Shown piece after piece: positions 24,695-33,622 of a stretch of DNA of 64,000 bases. Position numbers and translations under genes: made by a program. Position 1 is the first letter of the stretch; every line of letters starts with the position of its first letter. The notes under the pieces were generated by a model. That model was not told the DNA's origin and searched no databases. It was given only the letters and a program-made list of their open reading frames with translations. This stretch comes from Actinoplanes derwentensis (GTDB lineage: Bacteria > Actinomycetota > Actinomycetes > Mycobacteriales > Micromonosporaceae): positions 2,232,001-2,296,000 of the forward strand of contig NZ_LT629758.1 of the NCBI RefSeq assembly GCF_900104725.1, read 5' to 3'.

Positions 24695-25228
24695 ATGCGT
24701 TCGGACGCGCGCCGCAACTACGAGCGCATCCTGGTCGTGGCCTCCGCCGAAGTGGCCCTGACCGGCGCGGACGCCTCCCTGGAGAAGATCGCCCGCGACG
24801 CCGGAGTGGGCTCGGCCACCCTGCACCGCCACTTCCCGACCCGGCAGGCCCTGCTCGAAGCCGTCTTCCACGACCGTGTCGAAGTCCTCTGCGCACAGGC
24901 CCGCGACCTCACCGGCACCGCCGATCCCGGCCGGGCGCTGATCGGGTGGCTCCGCTCGGTGGCCGACTACGGCGCGACCACCCGCGGCCTGGCCGCCTCA
25001 CTGCTGGCCTCCGGCGCCACGGTCACGGCGGACGGATGCGAGGCGATGCTGACCGACGCGGGCGGCACGCTACTGCGGCAGGCGCAGGCGGCCGGCGAGA
25101 TCCGCCCGGACATCGCCATCATCGACCTGCTGACCATGGTCAACGCGGTGTCGCTGGCCACCCAGGACGGCACCGAAGCGGTCCGCCTGGTCAGTCTCGC
25201 CCTGGACGGCATTCACCCCACGAACTAA
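24695..25228 (+). CDS. TetR-family regulator (probably of the divergent SDR gene)
   Basis: A 177-residue protein from ATG 24695 (MRSDARRNYERILVVASAEV). The HTH lies in ASLEKIARDAGVGSATLHRH, followed by FPTRQALLEAVF. The C-terminal domain resembles the SbtR/TetR_C group seen next to SDR and oxidoreductase genes. An upstream ATG at 24629 would add 22 residues and is less likely. It overlaps the convergent TPR gene by four bases. Confidence 0.9.
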   Translation: MRSDARRNYERILVVASAEVALTGADASLEKIARDAGVGSATLHRHFPTRQALLEAVFHDRVEVLCAQARDLTGTADPGRALIGWLRSVADYGATTRGLAASLLASGATVTADGCEAMLTDAGGTLLRQAQAAGEIRPDIAIIDLLTMVNAVSLATQDGTEAVRLVSLALDGIHPTN

Positions 25229-25695
25229 ACCGGCAGATCATCGGCGTACGTGGTGACCGCCCGCCCGTACAACGGCAACGTCTTCGCCAGTGCCCGCAGC
25301 GCGACCTGCAACGCCTCGCCGGTCCGTCCACTGTCGTGCAGGGCCAGCGCCAGAAACGCCTGCGCGGCATCGCCGACGACCTCGTCCGGTTCCTGCTTCG
25401 CCAGCAGGTCGACGGCCTGCGCCGGTGCGCCGATGTTGCGCAGCGAACTTCCGAGCTGGACGATCGCCTGCTGCCGCCGCGGCGCACCCAGTCCCGCGTC
25501 CAGCGCCTGACGGTAGAGCGGAACCGCGTCGGCCTCCCGGCCGAGGAAGTCGTGCACCGACGCCCATTCGTAGAGAGCGTCCGCGTCCCCGCGCTCGTCG
25601 ACGAGCACCCGCATCTCCTGCAGCATCGCCGCGGGCCGGGTGTCGTCCGCGGCGTCCCAGAAAGCGTCGACCCGCTGGTCCCATGACGTACTCAC
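25225..25695 (-). CDS. tetratricopeptide-repeat protein
   Basis: A 156-residue protein, all helical, with TPR-like pairs (ADAVPLYRQALDAGLGAPRR; AAQAFLALALHDSGRTGEAL). The pattern is that of the tetratricopeptide family common as small stand-alone actinobacterial proteins, sometimes described as involved in cytosolic protein interactions. GTG 25695 is chosen; the much longer open frame to 26376 is the shadow of the AraC gene. No specific function can be inferred. Confidence 0.85.
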   Translation of the reverse strand: MSTSWDQRVDAFWDAADDTRPAAMLQEMRVLVDERGDADALYEWASVHDFLGREADAVPLYRQALDAGLGAPRRQQAIVQLGSSLRNIGAPAQAVDLLAKQEPDEVVGDAAQAFLALALHDSGRTGEALQVALRALAKTLPLYGRAVTTYADDLPV

Positions 25696-25756
25696 ACGCG
25701 CCAGCGTCCCACACCGGCTCTCGCTGCCGCCTGTCGCCGTCGTTACCGTTGGCCGG

Positions 25757-26743
25757 ATGATCGGCAACCTTGAGACGTTCCAGGACGAGCTGGCCGCCAG
25801 CGGGTTCCCGCCGCTGGTCAACAAGCTGGCCGGGGCCGGATTCCAGGGCCGGATCGCCACCCGTGACCTGGGGCCGCTGCGGCTGGTCTCCCTCGACACG
25901 CCCGAGAGCGTCTGTACCGGGCTCGCCGACGCTGCCGACGGCAGGAACCTGGCGGTCAAGGTGATGATCCGGGGCCGGACCCGGATCGAACAGGGGCGCG
26001 GCGACGCCGAACTCGGGCCGGCCGACCTGGTGCTGCTCGATCCCACGCGTGCGGTCCGGTTCGAGAGCACCGCCGCGGCGCACGTCACCGTGCTGGTTCC
26101 GCGCCGGGAGCTTCGGATCCGGCCCGCGCAGATCGACCGGCTCATCGGCAAACGCATCGACGGCAGGCACGGGCCGGGCGCTCTGGTCTCCGTGCTGGCC
26201 CGCGAATCGGCACGGTCGGCAAGCGAGTTCCGGTCGGCGACCGGGTTCCGGTCGGCCTCCGAGTTCCGTGAGGTGGAGGCGCTGCGGTCGGCGGCGGCCG
26301 TCATCGAGCTGATCGCGGTCGCACTGGAGGCCCGGCTGGGCGACGAACAACCGGCCCCGGACGAGTGGCTACGCAACCGGATCGCCGGCTACATCGAAGC
26401 CCGGCTGGCCGATCCCGATCTGTCCCCGCTGGGCATCGCAGCCGCCCATCACATCTCCGTCCGGCGGCTGCACAAGCTGTTCGAGGACCAGCCGCTCACC
26501 GTCGCGGCCCTGATCCGGCGCCGCCGCCTGGAACGCTGCCGGGCCGAGCTGACCGGAGGCGAACGTACGGTCACCGCCGTGGCCGCCCGGTGGGGGTTCT
26601 CCGATGCCACCCATTTCAGCAAGCTCTTCAAGACGACGTTCGGCTACACCGCCCGTGCACTGGTGACCAGCAACCGTGCGCTGACGACCAAGACACGCAC
26701 GGCCCGCGCGGAACAGGATGGTGATGACCGAGACAGGCAATGA
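25757..26743 (+). CDS. AraC-family transcription regulator
   Basis: A 328-residue protein with an N-terminal cupin-like ligand domain of the AraC_binding_2 type (residues about 30-190). A C-terminal double HTH follows (LSPLGIAAAHHISVRRLHKL, then VTAVAARWGFSDATHFSKLF and KTTFGYTARAL). The SARSASEFRSATGFRSASEF segment in the middle is an internal duplication of the unit R-S-A-[ST]-x-F. The cupin gene follows with overlapping ORF ends, suggesting that this regulator controls or is co-expressed with it. Confidence 0.92.
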   Translation: MIGNLETFQDELAASGFPPLVNKLAGAGFQGRIATRDLGPLRLVSLDTPESVCTGLADAADGRNLAVKVMIRGRTRIEQGRGDAELGPADLVLLDPTRAVRFESTAAAHVTVLVPRRELRIRPAQIDRLIGKRIDGRHGPGALVSVLARESARSASEFRSATGFRSASEFREVEALRSAAAVIELIAVALEARLGDEQPAPDEWLRNRIAGYIEARLADPDLSPLGIAAAHHISVRRLHKLFEDQPLTVAALIRRRRLERCRAELTGGERTVTAVAARWGFSDATHFSKLFKTTFGYTARALVTSNRALTTKTRTARAEQDGDDRDRQ

Positions 26744-26757
26744 CAAAGGGAGAAGTC

Positions 26758-27219
26758 GTGGCGAAGGTGAACATCGTCCGTCCTGGTGAGGGCGAGATCC
26801 TCGGCAGCGGGGCGCAGCAGATCCGGATCCTGGAGAACGGCGAGCACACCGAGCATCGGCTGGGGTTCGCCGAGGTCACCATTCCGCCGGGCACCCCGAG
26901 CCCGTTGCAGCACCGTCATGCCCAGCACGACGAGGGCTTCTACGTGCTGGCGGGAACGTTCCGGTTCACCGTCGGCGAGGACCACTACGACGCCGGGCCG
27001 GGCACCTGGGTCATCGTGCCGACCGGGGCGCCGCACACGTTCGCCAACGTCGGCGGCGTGAACGCGGTCATGCTGAACACGTTCACGCCGGACCTGTATG
27101 TGCAGTATTTCCGTGACTTCAAGGCCATGATCGATTCCGGGCAGCCGGTCAACGCCGAGACCATGAAGCCGCTGTGGAAGAACTACGCCACCGAGATCTC
27201 GAACGAATACGCCTCGTGA
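26758..27219 (+). CDS. cupin-domain protein
   Basis: A 153-residue cupin. Motif 1 reads PLQHRHAQHDEGFYVLAGTF with metal ligands H-x-H and E, and motif 2 lies near PTGAPHTFANVG. The fold may bind a metal and small ligand (dioxygenase or isomerase-like); the activity is unknown. I prefer GTG 26758, preceded by AAAGGGAGA, over ATG 26740, whose frame overlaps the AraC stop. It is probably cotranscribed with the AraC gene. Confidence 0.85.
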   Translation: MAKVNIVRPGEGEILGSGAQQIRILENGEHTEHRLGFAEVTIPPGTPSPLQHRHAQHDEGFYVLAGTFRFTVGEDHYDAGPGTWVIVPTGAPHTFANVGGVNAVMLNTFTPDLYVQYFRDFKAMIDSGQPVNAETMKPLWKNYATEISNEYAS

Positions 27220-27247
27220 AGCGGACCCGGTCGTGCTTAACCGATGC

Positions 27248-28051
27248 TCAGACGGTCGGGACCGTTCCGCCGTCGATCACGTACTCGGCGCCCACGATGG
27301 CCGAGGCGCGGTCCGAGACCAGGAACCCGACCAGGTCGGCGATCTCCTCGGTGTTGGCGAACCGTCCCAGGGGAACGCCTCCGAGGGAGTCGTAGATGCT
27401 CTGCTTGGCTTGGTCGCGGCTGATCCCGTTGCCCTCGGCGATCCGGTCCACGAACCTCTCGTAGGCCTCCGTCTCGATCCCGCCGGGGCTGATCGCGTTG
27501 ACACGGACACCGCGCGGGGCGAGCTCGTTGGCGAGCCCCTTGCTGTAGGTACGCAACGCGGCTTTCGCTGCCGCGTAGGCCAGGGACGCGTCGTACTGCG
27601 GAAGTTCACGCTGGATCGAGGTGAAGTGCAGCACGACCGCCGACCCGGACTCGATCATCGCCGGAAGGAGAGCTCGATCGAGTCGCACCGCTCCGAGGAG
27701 ATTCAGGTTCAACTCGATCATCCACTGCTCGTCGGTGATGACCGCGAACCCGCCGGCCGGCGTCGAGGCACCTCCGACCACGTGCACCAGGACGTCCAGT
27801 GCACCGCCGGTCTCGGCGATCCGGTCGGCCACCACCTTCGCGCCCTCGACCGTCGAGGTGTCGGCCTCGATGAACCGGGCGGGGTGCTCGTACCCCTCGG
27901 GCATCGTCCGGGCCGTCACGTAGACGTCGGCGCCCATCTCCCGCAGTCTCTCGACGACGGCCTTGCCCGAGCCCTTCGATCCGCCCGTGACCAGCGCACG
28001 GCGTCCATCGAGGCGATCACGATCTGAAGTAGGTATTCTTTCTCTCCTCAT
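27248..28051 (-). CDS. short-chain dehydrogenase/reductase
   Basis: A 267-residue SDR. The cofactor loop reads [15 protein letters not shown], the active-site Ser lies in [13 protein letters not shown], the catalytic pair is [13 protein letters not shown], and [20 protein letters not shown] is the typical C-terminal SDR loop. Substrate unknown. The start overlaps the stop of the NTF2-like gene (ATGA-type), so both form an operon transcribed divergently from a MerR regulator. Confidence 0.9.
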   Translation of the reverse strand: MRRERIPTSDRDRLDGRRALVTGGSKGSGKAVVERLREMGADVYVTARTMPEGYEHPARFIEADTSTVEGAKVVADRIAETGGALDVLVHVVGGASTPAGGFAVITDEQWMIELNLNLLGAVRLDRALLPAMIESGSAVVLHFTSIQRELPQYDASLAYAAAKAALRTYSKGLANELAPRGVRVNAISPGGIETEAYERFVDRIAEGNGISRDQAKQSIYDSLGGVPLGRFANTEEIADLVGFLVSDRASAIVGAEYVIDGGTVPTV

Positions 28052-28407
28052 TCGTGGTTGGCGATGACAAGTTCAGTGACGACGGACTCGCGGATCGTGA
28101 ACCGGTAGTCGAGGTCGGCGCTGCCGCCCGGGAAAGTCCCCGTGAGCCGCAGGGTCACCACCCAGTGGTCGTCGTCGACGCGGGCGGCGCCGATCTGCTC
28201 GGTCGTGTACTCGAACTCGGCGCCGGCGTCCCGCAGGAACGCGTGGATCTGCTCCCGGCCGCGGAACGACTCACCCTGATCGACAGCCACCGCGTCCTCG
28301 GCGAAGAACGACGATGCCGTGTCGGCGTCGCGGACGACGTGAGCGGCGAGGAAACCGCGGACGGTGGCCGGGAGTGGATCGGACCGGAGGCCGTTGTGGT
28401 GTGTCAT
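28048..28407 (-). CDS. NTF2-like (SnoaL-type) small protein
   Basis: A 119-residue alpha+beta cone fold: [20 protein letters not shown], then [15 protein letters not shown] and [20 protein letters not shown] are the usual strands and helix of SnoaL-like proteins. They act as isomerases, cyclases or unknown-function helpers. It is first gene of a two-gene operon with an SDR, opposite the MerR gene; joint control by the MerR-type operator at 28455-28469 is likely. Confidence 0.85.
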   Translation of the reverse strand: MTHHNGLRSDPLPATVRGFLAAHVVRDADTASSFFAEDAVAVDQGESFRGREQIHAFLRDAGAEFEYTTEQIGAARVDDDHWVVTLRLTGTFPGGSADLDYRFTIRESVVTELVIANHE

Positions 28408-28454
28408 GAGCCCACCCTGTGGCCTCGCGGCACCGGAAGGTCAAGCGCTGGACC

Positions 28455-28469
28455 CTCCCCCTGGGGGAG
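28455..28469. promoter_or_regulatory. MerR-type operator palindrome
   Basis: CTCCCCCTGGGGGAG is a perfect 7+1+7 palindrome placed between candidate promoter elements (CATACT as the -10 at 28474-28479) and 16 bases before the merR GTG. Resembles BmrR/Mta-type sites, where the regulator distorts an over-long spacer. Confidence 0.75.
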
Positions 28470-28485
28470 CCTTCATACTGCGGAG

Positions 28486-29280
28486 GTGCTGACGATCGGG
28501 GAGTTCTCGCGCCTGACCCACCTGAGTGTGCGGACCCTGCGCCGATACCACGAAGGTGCCCTGCTGGAACCCGCCGTGGTGGACGAGACCTCCGGCTACC
28601 GCTACTACGCCGTCGAGCAGATCCCGACCGCCCAGGTCATCAACCGGCTCCGCGAACTCGACGTCCCCCGGGGCGACGTGCAGCGGATCCTGCGGTCCCC
28701 GGACCCCGGTGTCCGCGCGACCCTGGTCGCCGACCACCTGCAACGCCTGGAGGCTGAGCTCGATCGCACCCGTGCCGCGGTCGCGTCGCTGCGCCGCCTG
28801 CTCCGGCCCGACCCCGCACCGATCGCGGTGGAGCTTCGTGCCGAGCCCGCCCGCACGGTCGCGGCGGTCGCGGCTGTGGTCGACGTGGGCGAGGTCGACG
28901 CCTGGTTCGCGGGCGCCATGGCCGAGTTGGAGGTGGCCGTCGGCGACGCGGTGGCCGGTCCACCGGGTGGCACCTACGACAACTCCCTGTTCGAGCAGGG
29001 CCGCGGTCACGCTCTGGTCTATCTGCCGACGGCCGCGCCACCTCGTACCGGACGGGTGCACGCCGCGACCCTGCCCGCCGCGGAACTGGCAGTGGCCACC
29101 CACGTCGGCGAGCACGATGGCGTCGAGGTCACCTACGGCGAGCTCGGTACCTGGGTCGTCAAGAACGCGATGTCGGTGGCGGGACCCGTGCGTGAGGTCT
29201 ACCTCGTCGGACCTCGCGACGCCAGCGATCCGGCCGCGTGGCGCACCGAGATCGGGTGGCCGGTGTTCCGAGTGACCTGA
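28486..29280 (+). CDS. MerR-family regulator with effector-binding (GyrI-like) domain
   Basis: A 264-residue protein. The N-terminal MerR HTH (LTIGEFSRLTHLSVRTLRRY, then YRYYAVEQIPTAQVINRLRE) is followed by a coiled coil (LQRLEAELDRTRAAVASLRR) and a C-terminal AraC effector-binding/GyrI-like domain from about residue 120. This is the BmrR-type architecture for sensing hydrophobic small molecules. GTG 28486 has CGGAG just upstream and is only seven bases from the presumed -10, so translation may be nearly leaderless. Divergent from the NTF2-SDR operon. Confidence 0.93.
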   Translation: MLTIGEFSRLTHLSVRTLRRYHEGALLEPAVVDETSGYRYYAVEQIPTAQVINRLRELDVPRGDVQRILRSPDPGVRATLVADHLQRLEAELDRTRAAVASLRRLLRPDPAPIAVELRAEPARTVAAVAAVVDVGEVDAWFAGAMAELEVAVGDAVAGPPGGTYDNSLFEQGRGHALVYLPTAAPPRTGRVHAATLPAAELAVATHVGEHDGVEVTYGELGTWVVKNAMSVAGPVREVYLVGPRDASDPAAWRTEIGWPVFRVT

Positions 29281-29413
29281 GCGGCCGGCCAGCGGCCTCG
29301 CCCGGTCGTCGATCCAACGCGCCAGGGCCGGCTCGGCCGCTCCGAGCGTTGGTGCCCGATGGGGCCGCGTGATTCTGACGGTCTCGCACGGCCCCATCCG
29401 GACGGGTCGACCT

Positions 29414-29441
29414 GGCCCCACCGGACAAGGTGCCCGCTCGA
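29414..29441. repeat. short dispersed repeat, copy 2 of 2
   Basis: Near-identical to 6439-6465. It lies in the 267-bp gap between the merR and VOC genes; nothing else is seen in that gap. Confidence 0.5.
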
Positions 29442-29547
29442 ACAAAGACTCCGAAAGAAACTTGCGAAGATGTCGAGTACGGCCTGACGGCTCCGTCTTA
29501 GGGGTGGGATGCGGCCACCGTGGCCGTACAACTCTGAGGAGACCGGC

Positions 29548-29988
29548 ATGACGATCCAGCGGATGGACAACGTCCTCATCGTGGTCGATGACCTTGACGC
29601 TGTTGTCTCGTTCTTCGTCAAACTTGGCATGGGGCTGGAGCGCAAGGGGCCGATCGAAGGACGGTGGGTGGAGCGGGTCATCGGGATCGACGACGTCCGG
29701 CAGGACATCGCCATGCTGCGGACCCCGGACGGCCACGGCCGCATCGAGCTGGCGATGTTCCACAGGCCGAAGGCGATCAGCGCCGAGCCGAAGAATGCAC
29801 CGGCGAACACGCTGGGAATTCGGCGCATCATGTTCGCCGTCGACGACATCGAGGACGTCGTTGCCCGCCTGGGCACCCACGGTGCCGAACTCGTCGGTGA
29901 GCTGGCGCAGTACGAAGACAGGTATCGACTCTGCTACGTCCGCGGCCCCGAGGGCATCATCGTCGGACTGGCCGAACAGCTCAGCTGA
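29548..29988 (+). CDS. VOC-superfamily (glyoxalase/bleomycin resistance-like) protein
   Basis: A 146-residue protein with two VOC beta-alpha-beta-beta-beta modules: MDNVLIVVDDLDAVVSFFVK, and later IRRIMFAVDDIEDVVARLGT with the closing CYVRGPEGIIVGLAEQL. Members include glyoxalase I, fosfomycin or bleomycin resistance proteins and ring-cleavage dioxygenases. The substrate is unknown. ATG 29548 follows TGAGGAGA at good distance. Confidence 0.88.
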   Translation: MTIQRMDNVLIVVDDLDAVVSFFVKLGMGLERKGPIEGRWVERVIGIDDVRQDIAMLRTPDGHGRIELAMFHRPKAISAEPKNAPANTLGIRRIMFAVDDIEDVVARLGTHGAELVGELAQYEDRYRLCYVRGPEGIIVGLAEQLS

Positions 29989-30121
29989 AGCCGCCGAAGG
30001 ACCCGGAACCGCAGTGGGGCCACGTGACCACGTCTCAGACCGGCGGGTGTTCGGTGTGACGGTGCGGGTGGGCCGGTTGACCCGTCGTGCTCGATGGTGG
30101 TGACACGGTAGATTGCCCGAT

Positions 30122-30646
30122 GTGACCGCACGGCCGTTGATCTTTCTGGATGTCGACGGGCCGCTGATCCCGCTTCGTGAGCGTCAGGGTGCGCTGTCGG
30201 GGGCGCCGCCGGATCCGTCCGGGCATCCGCTGATCCACCGGCTCGATCCTGAGGTCGGCCGCCGGCTGCTGGCGCTGAACGGCACGCTCATGTGGGCGAC
30301 GACCTGGATGGACGCCGCGAATGAGATCGTCGCGCCGCGGCTGGGGCTGCCGTACCTACCTGTCGTCCCGTTCCCCGACGACGAGTGGATTCCCGGTAAC
30401 GGAGTCCACTGGAAGACCCTGACCCTCGCCCTGTGGGCTGACGGCCGCCCGTTCGTGTGGCTCGACGACGAACTCACCGACGCCGACGCGCGCTGGGTCG
30501 GCGACCACCATCCGGGGCCCGCCCTGTTACATCATGTCGACCCGTTCACCGGCTTGACCGGCGACGACTTCACCCACGTCGAGCGGTGGTTGTCGTACGT
30601 CGCCGACGGGCCCGCCACTCGGCGCCCGCAGGACGGCGAGGCGTAG
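30122..30646 (+). CDS. HAD-like hydrolase domain protein
   Basis: A 174-residue protein from GTG 30122. The N-terminal RPLIFLDVDGPLIPLRER carries the HAD DxD-type motif (DVDGPL). Motif II is probably LMWATTWMDAAN, and PFVWLDDELTDADARW supplies the acidic residues near the C-terminus. This type is annotated as 'HAD domain-containing protein' in Streptomyces; substrate unknown. It is solitary. The region up to 30851 holds no gene. Confidence 0.82.
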   Translation: MTARPLIFLDVDGPLIPLRERQGALSGAPPDPSGHPLIHRLDPEVGRRLLALNGTLMWATTWMDAANEIVAPRLGLPYLPVVPFPDDEWIPGNGVHWKTLTLALWADGRPFVWLDDELTDADARWVGDHHPGPALLHHVDPFTGLTGDDFTHVERWLSYVADGPATRRPQDGEA

Positions 30647-30803
30647 AAGCAGGTAGGTGTCCGGTTGGCTAGCAGGGCGGCGGGCGGCTCGAACCGCCGG
30701 GTGAGCCGGTTTGCGGGCCGACTACTGCAGGAACGTCCGGACGTTGACGCTTTCTTCGGACCTTGGTTCCCCTACGGCTGCCAAGACGGGCCTCGCCGAC
30801 AGA

Positions 30804-30829
30804 TGCTAAAGATGTATTGCTAAAGATGT
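30804..30829. repeat. tandem TGCTAAAGATGT copies upstream of the ArsR gene
   Basis: TGCTAAAGATGT occurs at 30804-30815 and 30818-30829 (14-bp period), 23-48 bases upstream of the ArsR-family start and in an AT-rich pocket. A likely binding site for the regulator or part of its promoter. Confidence 0.6.
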
Positions 30830-30851
30830 CTTTATAAAGCAGTCTGTTGGT

Positions 30852-31427
30852 ATGGCTTCCGAAGAGCGCAAGACGATCGAACTGAACGACCCACTGGCCC
30901 TGCGCGCCTACGCGCACCCGCTGCGGCTGAGCCTGATCGGGATGCTGCGGCGCAACGGTCCGATGACCGCCACCCAGTGCGCCGCCGCTCTGGACGAGAA
31001 CGTGCCGAACTGCTCCTTCCACCTGCGGCAGCTCGCGAAGTACGGGCTGGCCGAACGGGCACCCGCGGCCGACGGACGAGAGCGCCCGTGGCAGGCGACC
31101 GCGAGCAGCACGTCGTGGACCGACGACTCGGACGACCCGGAAACGCGAGTGGCGGCCGCCCAGCTGAGCGCCGCGATCCTGCGGCACCACGTCCGGCAGG
31201 CGGAGGCCTATCTCGCCGTCCGTGGCGAGGAGCCCGCCGAGTGGCGCGCGGCGGCCGGTTTCAGCGACGAGATGATCTACGTGACCGCCGAACAACTGGT
31301 CACGCTCTACGCGCAGGTCGAGGCGCTGCTGGCGCCGTACCGGGACAAGACCGCACGCGCCGACAAGTCCCGGCCGGTCTCCATCGTGCACATGGCGATC
31401 CCGGTGCCCGAGGACGGTGCGCCGTGA
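30852..31427 (+). CDS. ArsR-like winged-helix regulator
   Basis: A 191-residue protein: LALRAYAHPLRLSLIGMLRR opens the winged helix, with the recognition part in ATQCAAALDENVPNCSFHLR and QLAKYGLAERAPAADGRERP. The longer C-terminal half (about 100 residues) is helical and may bind a ligand; this type sits beside MFS genes in actinomycetes. GTGA overlap with the MFS gene makes them one operon, probably autorepressed through the repeats at 30804-30829. Confidence 0.9.
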   Translation: MASEERKTIELNDPLALRAYAHPLRLSLIGMLRRNGPMTATQCAAALDENVPNCSFHLRQLAKYGLAERAPAADGRERPWQATASSTSWTDDSDDPETRVAAAQLSAAILRHHVRQAEAYLAVRGEEPAEWRAAAGFSDEMIYVTAEQLVTLYAQVEALLAPYRDKTARADKSRPVSIVHMAIPVPEDGAP

Positions 31428-32677
31428 CCGCCGAAGCCCAGCCGAAGCCCGCAACGGCGCTGCTTCGGGAACGGGTGTTCCGGCACTACTGGTCGGCGCA
31501 CGTCGTGTCGATGGTCGGCGACCAGATCTCACTGATCGCGATCCCGCTGCTCGCCGTGCTGACGATCGGTGCCGGGGCGGCCGAGATGGGGTACCTGACC
31601 GCTGCCGCGCTACTGCCGAACCTCTTCCTCTCACTGCTCGCCGGAGCGTGGGTGGACCGGCGGGGCTACAAACGGAAGGTCATGATCGGCGCCGACCTGG
31701 GCCGGGCCGCACTACTGCTGGTGGTGCCGGTGCTGGCGTTCACCGGAGTGCTGAACCTCTGGCACCTGTGCGCACTGTCCTTCGCCATCGGCACGCTCAC
31801 CGTCTTCTACGAGGTCGCCGACGGCAGCCTGTTCGCCGCGGTGGTCCGGCGGCCGGACTACATCGCCGCCAACTCGCTGACCAACGGTGCCCGGGCCATG
31901 TCGTTCGTGGCCGGGCCGAGCGTCGGCGGTGTCCTCGTGCAGGTGCTCACCGCCCCGTTCGCGCTGGTGGCCGACGTGCTGTCGTACCTGGGTTCGGCTC
32001 TGCTCCTGACCCGGATCGCCCCACCGGAGAGCCCCGGCTCCCCGTCCGGAAGCGGTGGCTGGGGAATCAGCTCCGGGCTGACGTTCATCGCCCGGTCCGC
32101 GGTGCTGCGACAGCTGCTGCTCGGCGTCACCGTGATCAACCTGTTCAACTACGTCTTCCACGCACTGCTGATCCTGTACGTCACCACCGTCCTGGGCCTC
32201 TCACCCGGGATGCTCGGCGCCGTGATCGGCATCGCCTCGATCGGCGGGCTGGTCGGCGCCGCGGTCACCGGCCCTCTCACCCGCCGTTTCGGCATCGGTC
32301 CGGTCGTGGTCCTGGGATACGTGGCGTTCCCGCTCCCGTTGATCCTGATCCCGCTCGCCGACGGCCCCCCACCGATGGTGATCGGCATGCTGCTCACCGC
32401 CGAGTTCTTCTCCGCCCTCGGCGTGATGATCCTCGACATCGGGGTCGGCTCACTGCAGACAGCAGCAACCCCGGTGTCCCGGCTCTCCCTGGTCAAGGGC
32501 GCACAGCGCACCGTCAACTACGGGGTACGACCGATCGGGGCACTGCTCGGCGGCTTCCTCGGCGAGCGGATCGGCGTGCACCCGGCCCTATGGATCGGCG
32601 CGGTCGGCGCACTGACCGGGGTGTTCTTCGTCCTGTTCTCACCGGTCCCCCGCATGCGCGAACTACCCGACGCCTGA
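31424..32677 (+). CDS. MFS transporter (macrolide efflux / MefA-like type)
   Basis: A 417-residue, 12-segment protein. The N-terminal RHYWSAHVVSMVGDQISLIA, the loop GAWVDRRGYKRKVMIGADLG and the symmetry between halves match the MFS_3 / enterobactin-exporter and MefA-like group. Substrate unknown; drug or metabolite export is likely. Translationally coupled to the ArsR-like regulator upstream. The 115 bases after its stop hold one copy of the 32-bp repeat discussed under 32758. Confidence 0.9.
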   Translation: MTAEAQPKPATALLRERVFRHYWSAHVVSMVGDQISLIAIPLLAVLTIGAGAAEMGYLTAAALLPNLFLSLLAGAWVDRRGYKRKVMIGADLGRAALLLVVPVLAFTGVLNLWHLCALSFAIGTLTVFYEVADGSLFAAVVRRPDYIAANSLTNGARAMSFVAGPSVGGVLVQVLTAPFALVADVLSYLGSALLLTRIAPPESPGSPSGSGGWGISSGLTFIARSAVLRQLLLGVTVINLFNYVFHALLILYVTTVLGLSPGMLGAVIGIASIGGLVGAAVTGPLTRRFGIGPVVVLGYVAFPLPLILIPLADGPPPMVIGMLLTAEFFSALGVMILDIGVGSLQTAATPVSRLSLVKGAQRTVNYGVRPIGALLGGFLGERIGVHPALWIGAVGALTGVFFVLFSPVPRMRELPDA

Positions 32678-32757
32678 CCGGGCACCCTGTTCGACGGCGC
32701 GCATCGTGCGGATACCTCGGCCGGAGAATTCGCCGAACGACTGACCACCACATTGCG

Positions 32758-32789
32758 CCAGCGGACCTGCGACCTTCTCCGGCAACGCT
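32758..32789. repeat. 32-bp direct repeat flanking the methyltransferase gene, copy 1
   Basis: CCAGCGGACCTGCGACCTTC, continuing to CGCT at 32789, matches 33623-33654 at 28 of 32 positions. Copy 1 lies just beyond the 3' end of the methyltransferase gene. Confidence 0.65.
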
Positions 32790-32792
32790 GGA

Positions 32793-33545
32793 TCACGCGG
32801 GCCCGCAGATGCAGAGCTGAAGCGGCGCATCCACGGCGAACGGCCGGCCGGACCAGTCACCGAAACGCTCGACGAGCCGAAGACCGCCGAGCGTGAGCAG
32901 CAGCGGCAACTCCTGCGGAAAGATGCTCCTGATCTCGAGCGGTGCGACGACGAAGTCCGGCTCGGCGTCCGTCGACAGGTGCCACGTCCCACGGGTGACT
33001 TGCGCGGGCGCATCGTAGATCTCCGCGACGTCGACGCTGACGCTTCCACGCTCAGGATCCAAGAACGACAACGACTGCCGGGTACGCCGTACGCCATCAG
33101 CCGCCGCGAGTAGCCGCACGCTCGGATTGAAGACGTCGAAGACGAACCGTGCACCGGGCGCCAGGTGCCGTCGAACCGACTGGAAGCAGCTCACCAGATC
33201 CGCGGCCTCATGCAGATGCAGTAGAGAATTGGCGGTGATGAACACGAAGTCGAACATGCGGCCCAGATCGAACGCCCGCATGTCGCCGTGCAGCCACTCC
33301 ACCGCGACACCACGTTCGTCCGCCTTACGCTGAGCCTCAGCCAGCATGTCCGACGAGAAGTCCAGGCCGACACACGGATGCCCGCCGGCCGCGATGGGAA
33401 TCAGCGTGCGCCCGGTGCCGCACCCGAGCTCCAGCACCCGCCCGCCTTGCTGCTCGGCCCCGGCCCGATAGAAGTCGACCGCAGCCTCGTCCCCCGGAAA
33501 TATCAGGTCGTACAGCCGCGCGTGCGAGTAGAACGCTTCACTCAT
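32793..33545 (-). CDS. class I SAM-dependent methyltransferase
   Basis: A 250-residue protein with motif I VLELGCGTGRTLIPIA, the acidic residue of motif II in CVGLDFSSDMLAEA, motif III GDMRAFDLGRMFDFVF, and a C-terminal beta-rich part as in the Methyltransf_25/glycine N-methyltransferase-like group. Acceptor unknown. It is bracketed by two near-identical 32-bp repeats, which could reflect insertion of the gene as a unit. Confidence 0.9.
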   Translation of the reverse strand: MSEAFYSHARLYDLIFPGDEAAVDFYRAGAEQQGGRVLELGCGTGRTLIPIAAGGHPCVGLDFSSDMLAEAQRKADERGVAVEWLHGDMRAFDLGRMFDFVFITANSLLHLHEAADLVSCFQSVRRHLAPGARFVFDVFNPSVRLLAAADGVRRTRQSLSFLDPERGSVSVDVAEIYDAPAQVTRGTWHLSTDAEPDFVVAPLEIRSIFPQELPLLLTLGGLRLVERFGDWSGRPFAVDAPLQLCICGPA

Positions 33546-33622
33546 CGAGCACCCCTCCTGCCGGCCCGTCGCCGAAGGCTACTCGACAGGTCACGCCGAG
33601 CGTGACCGTCGTCGGGCATCGA

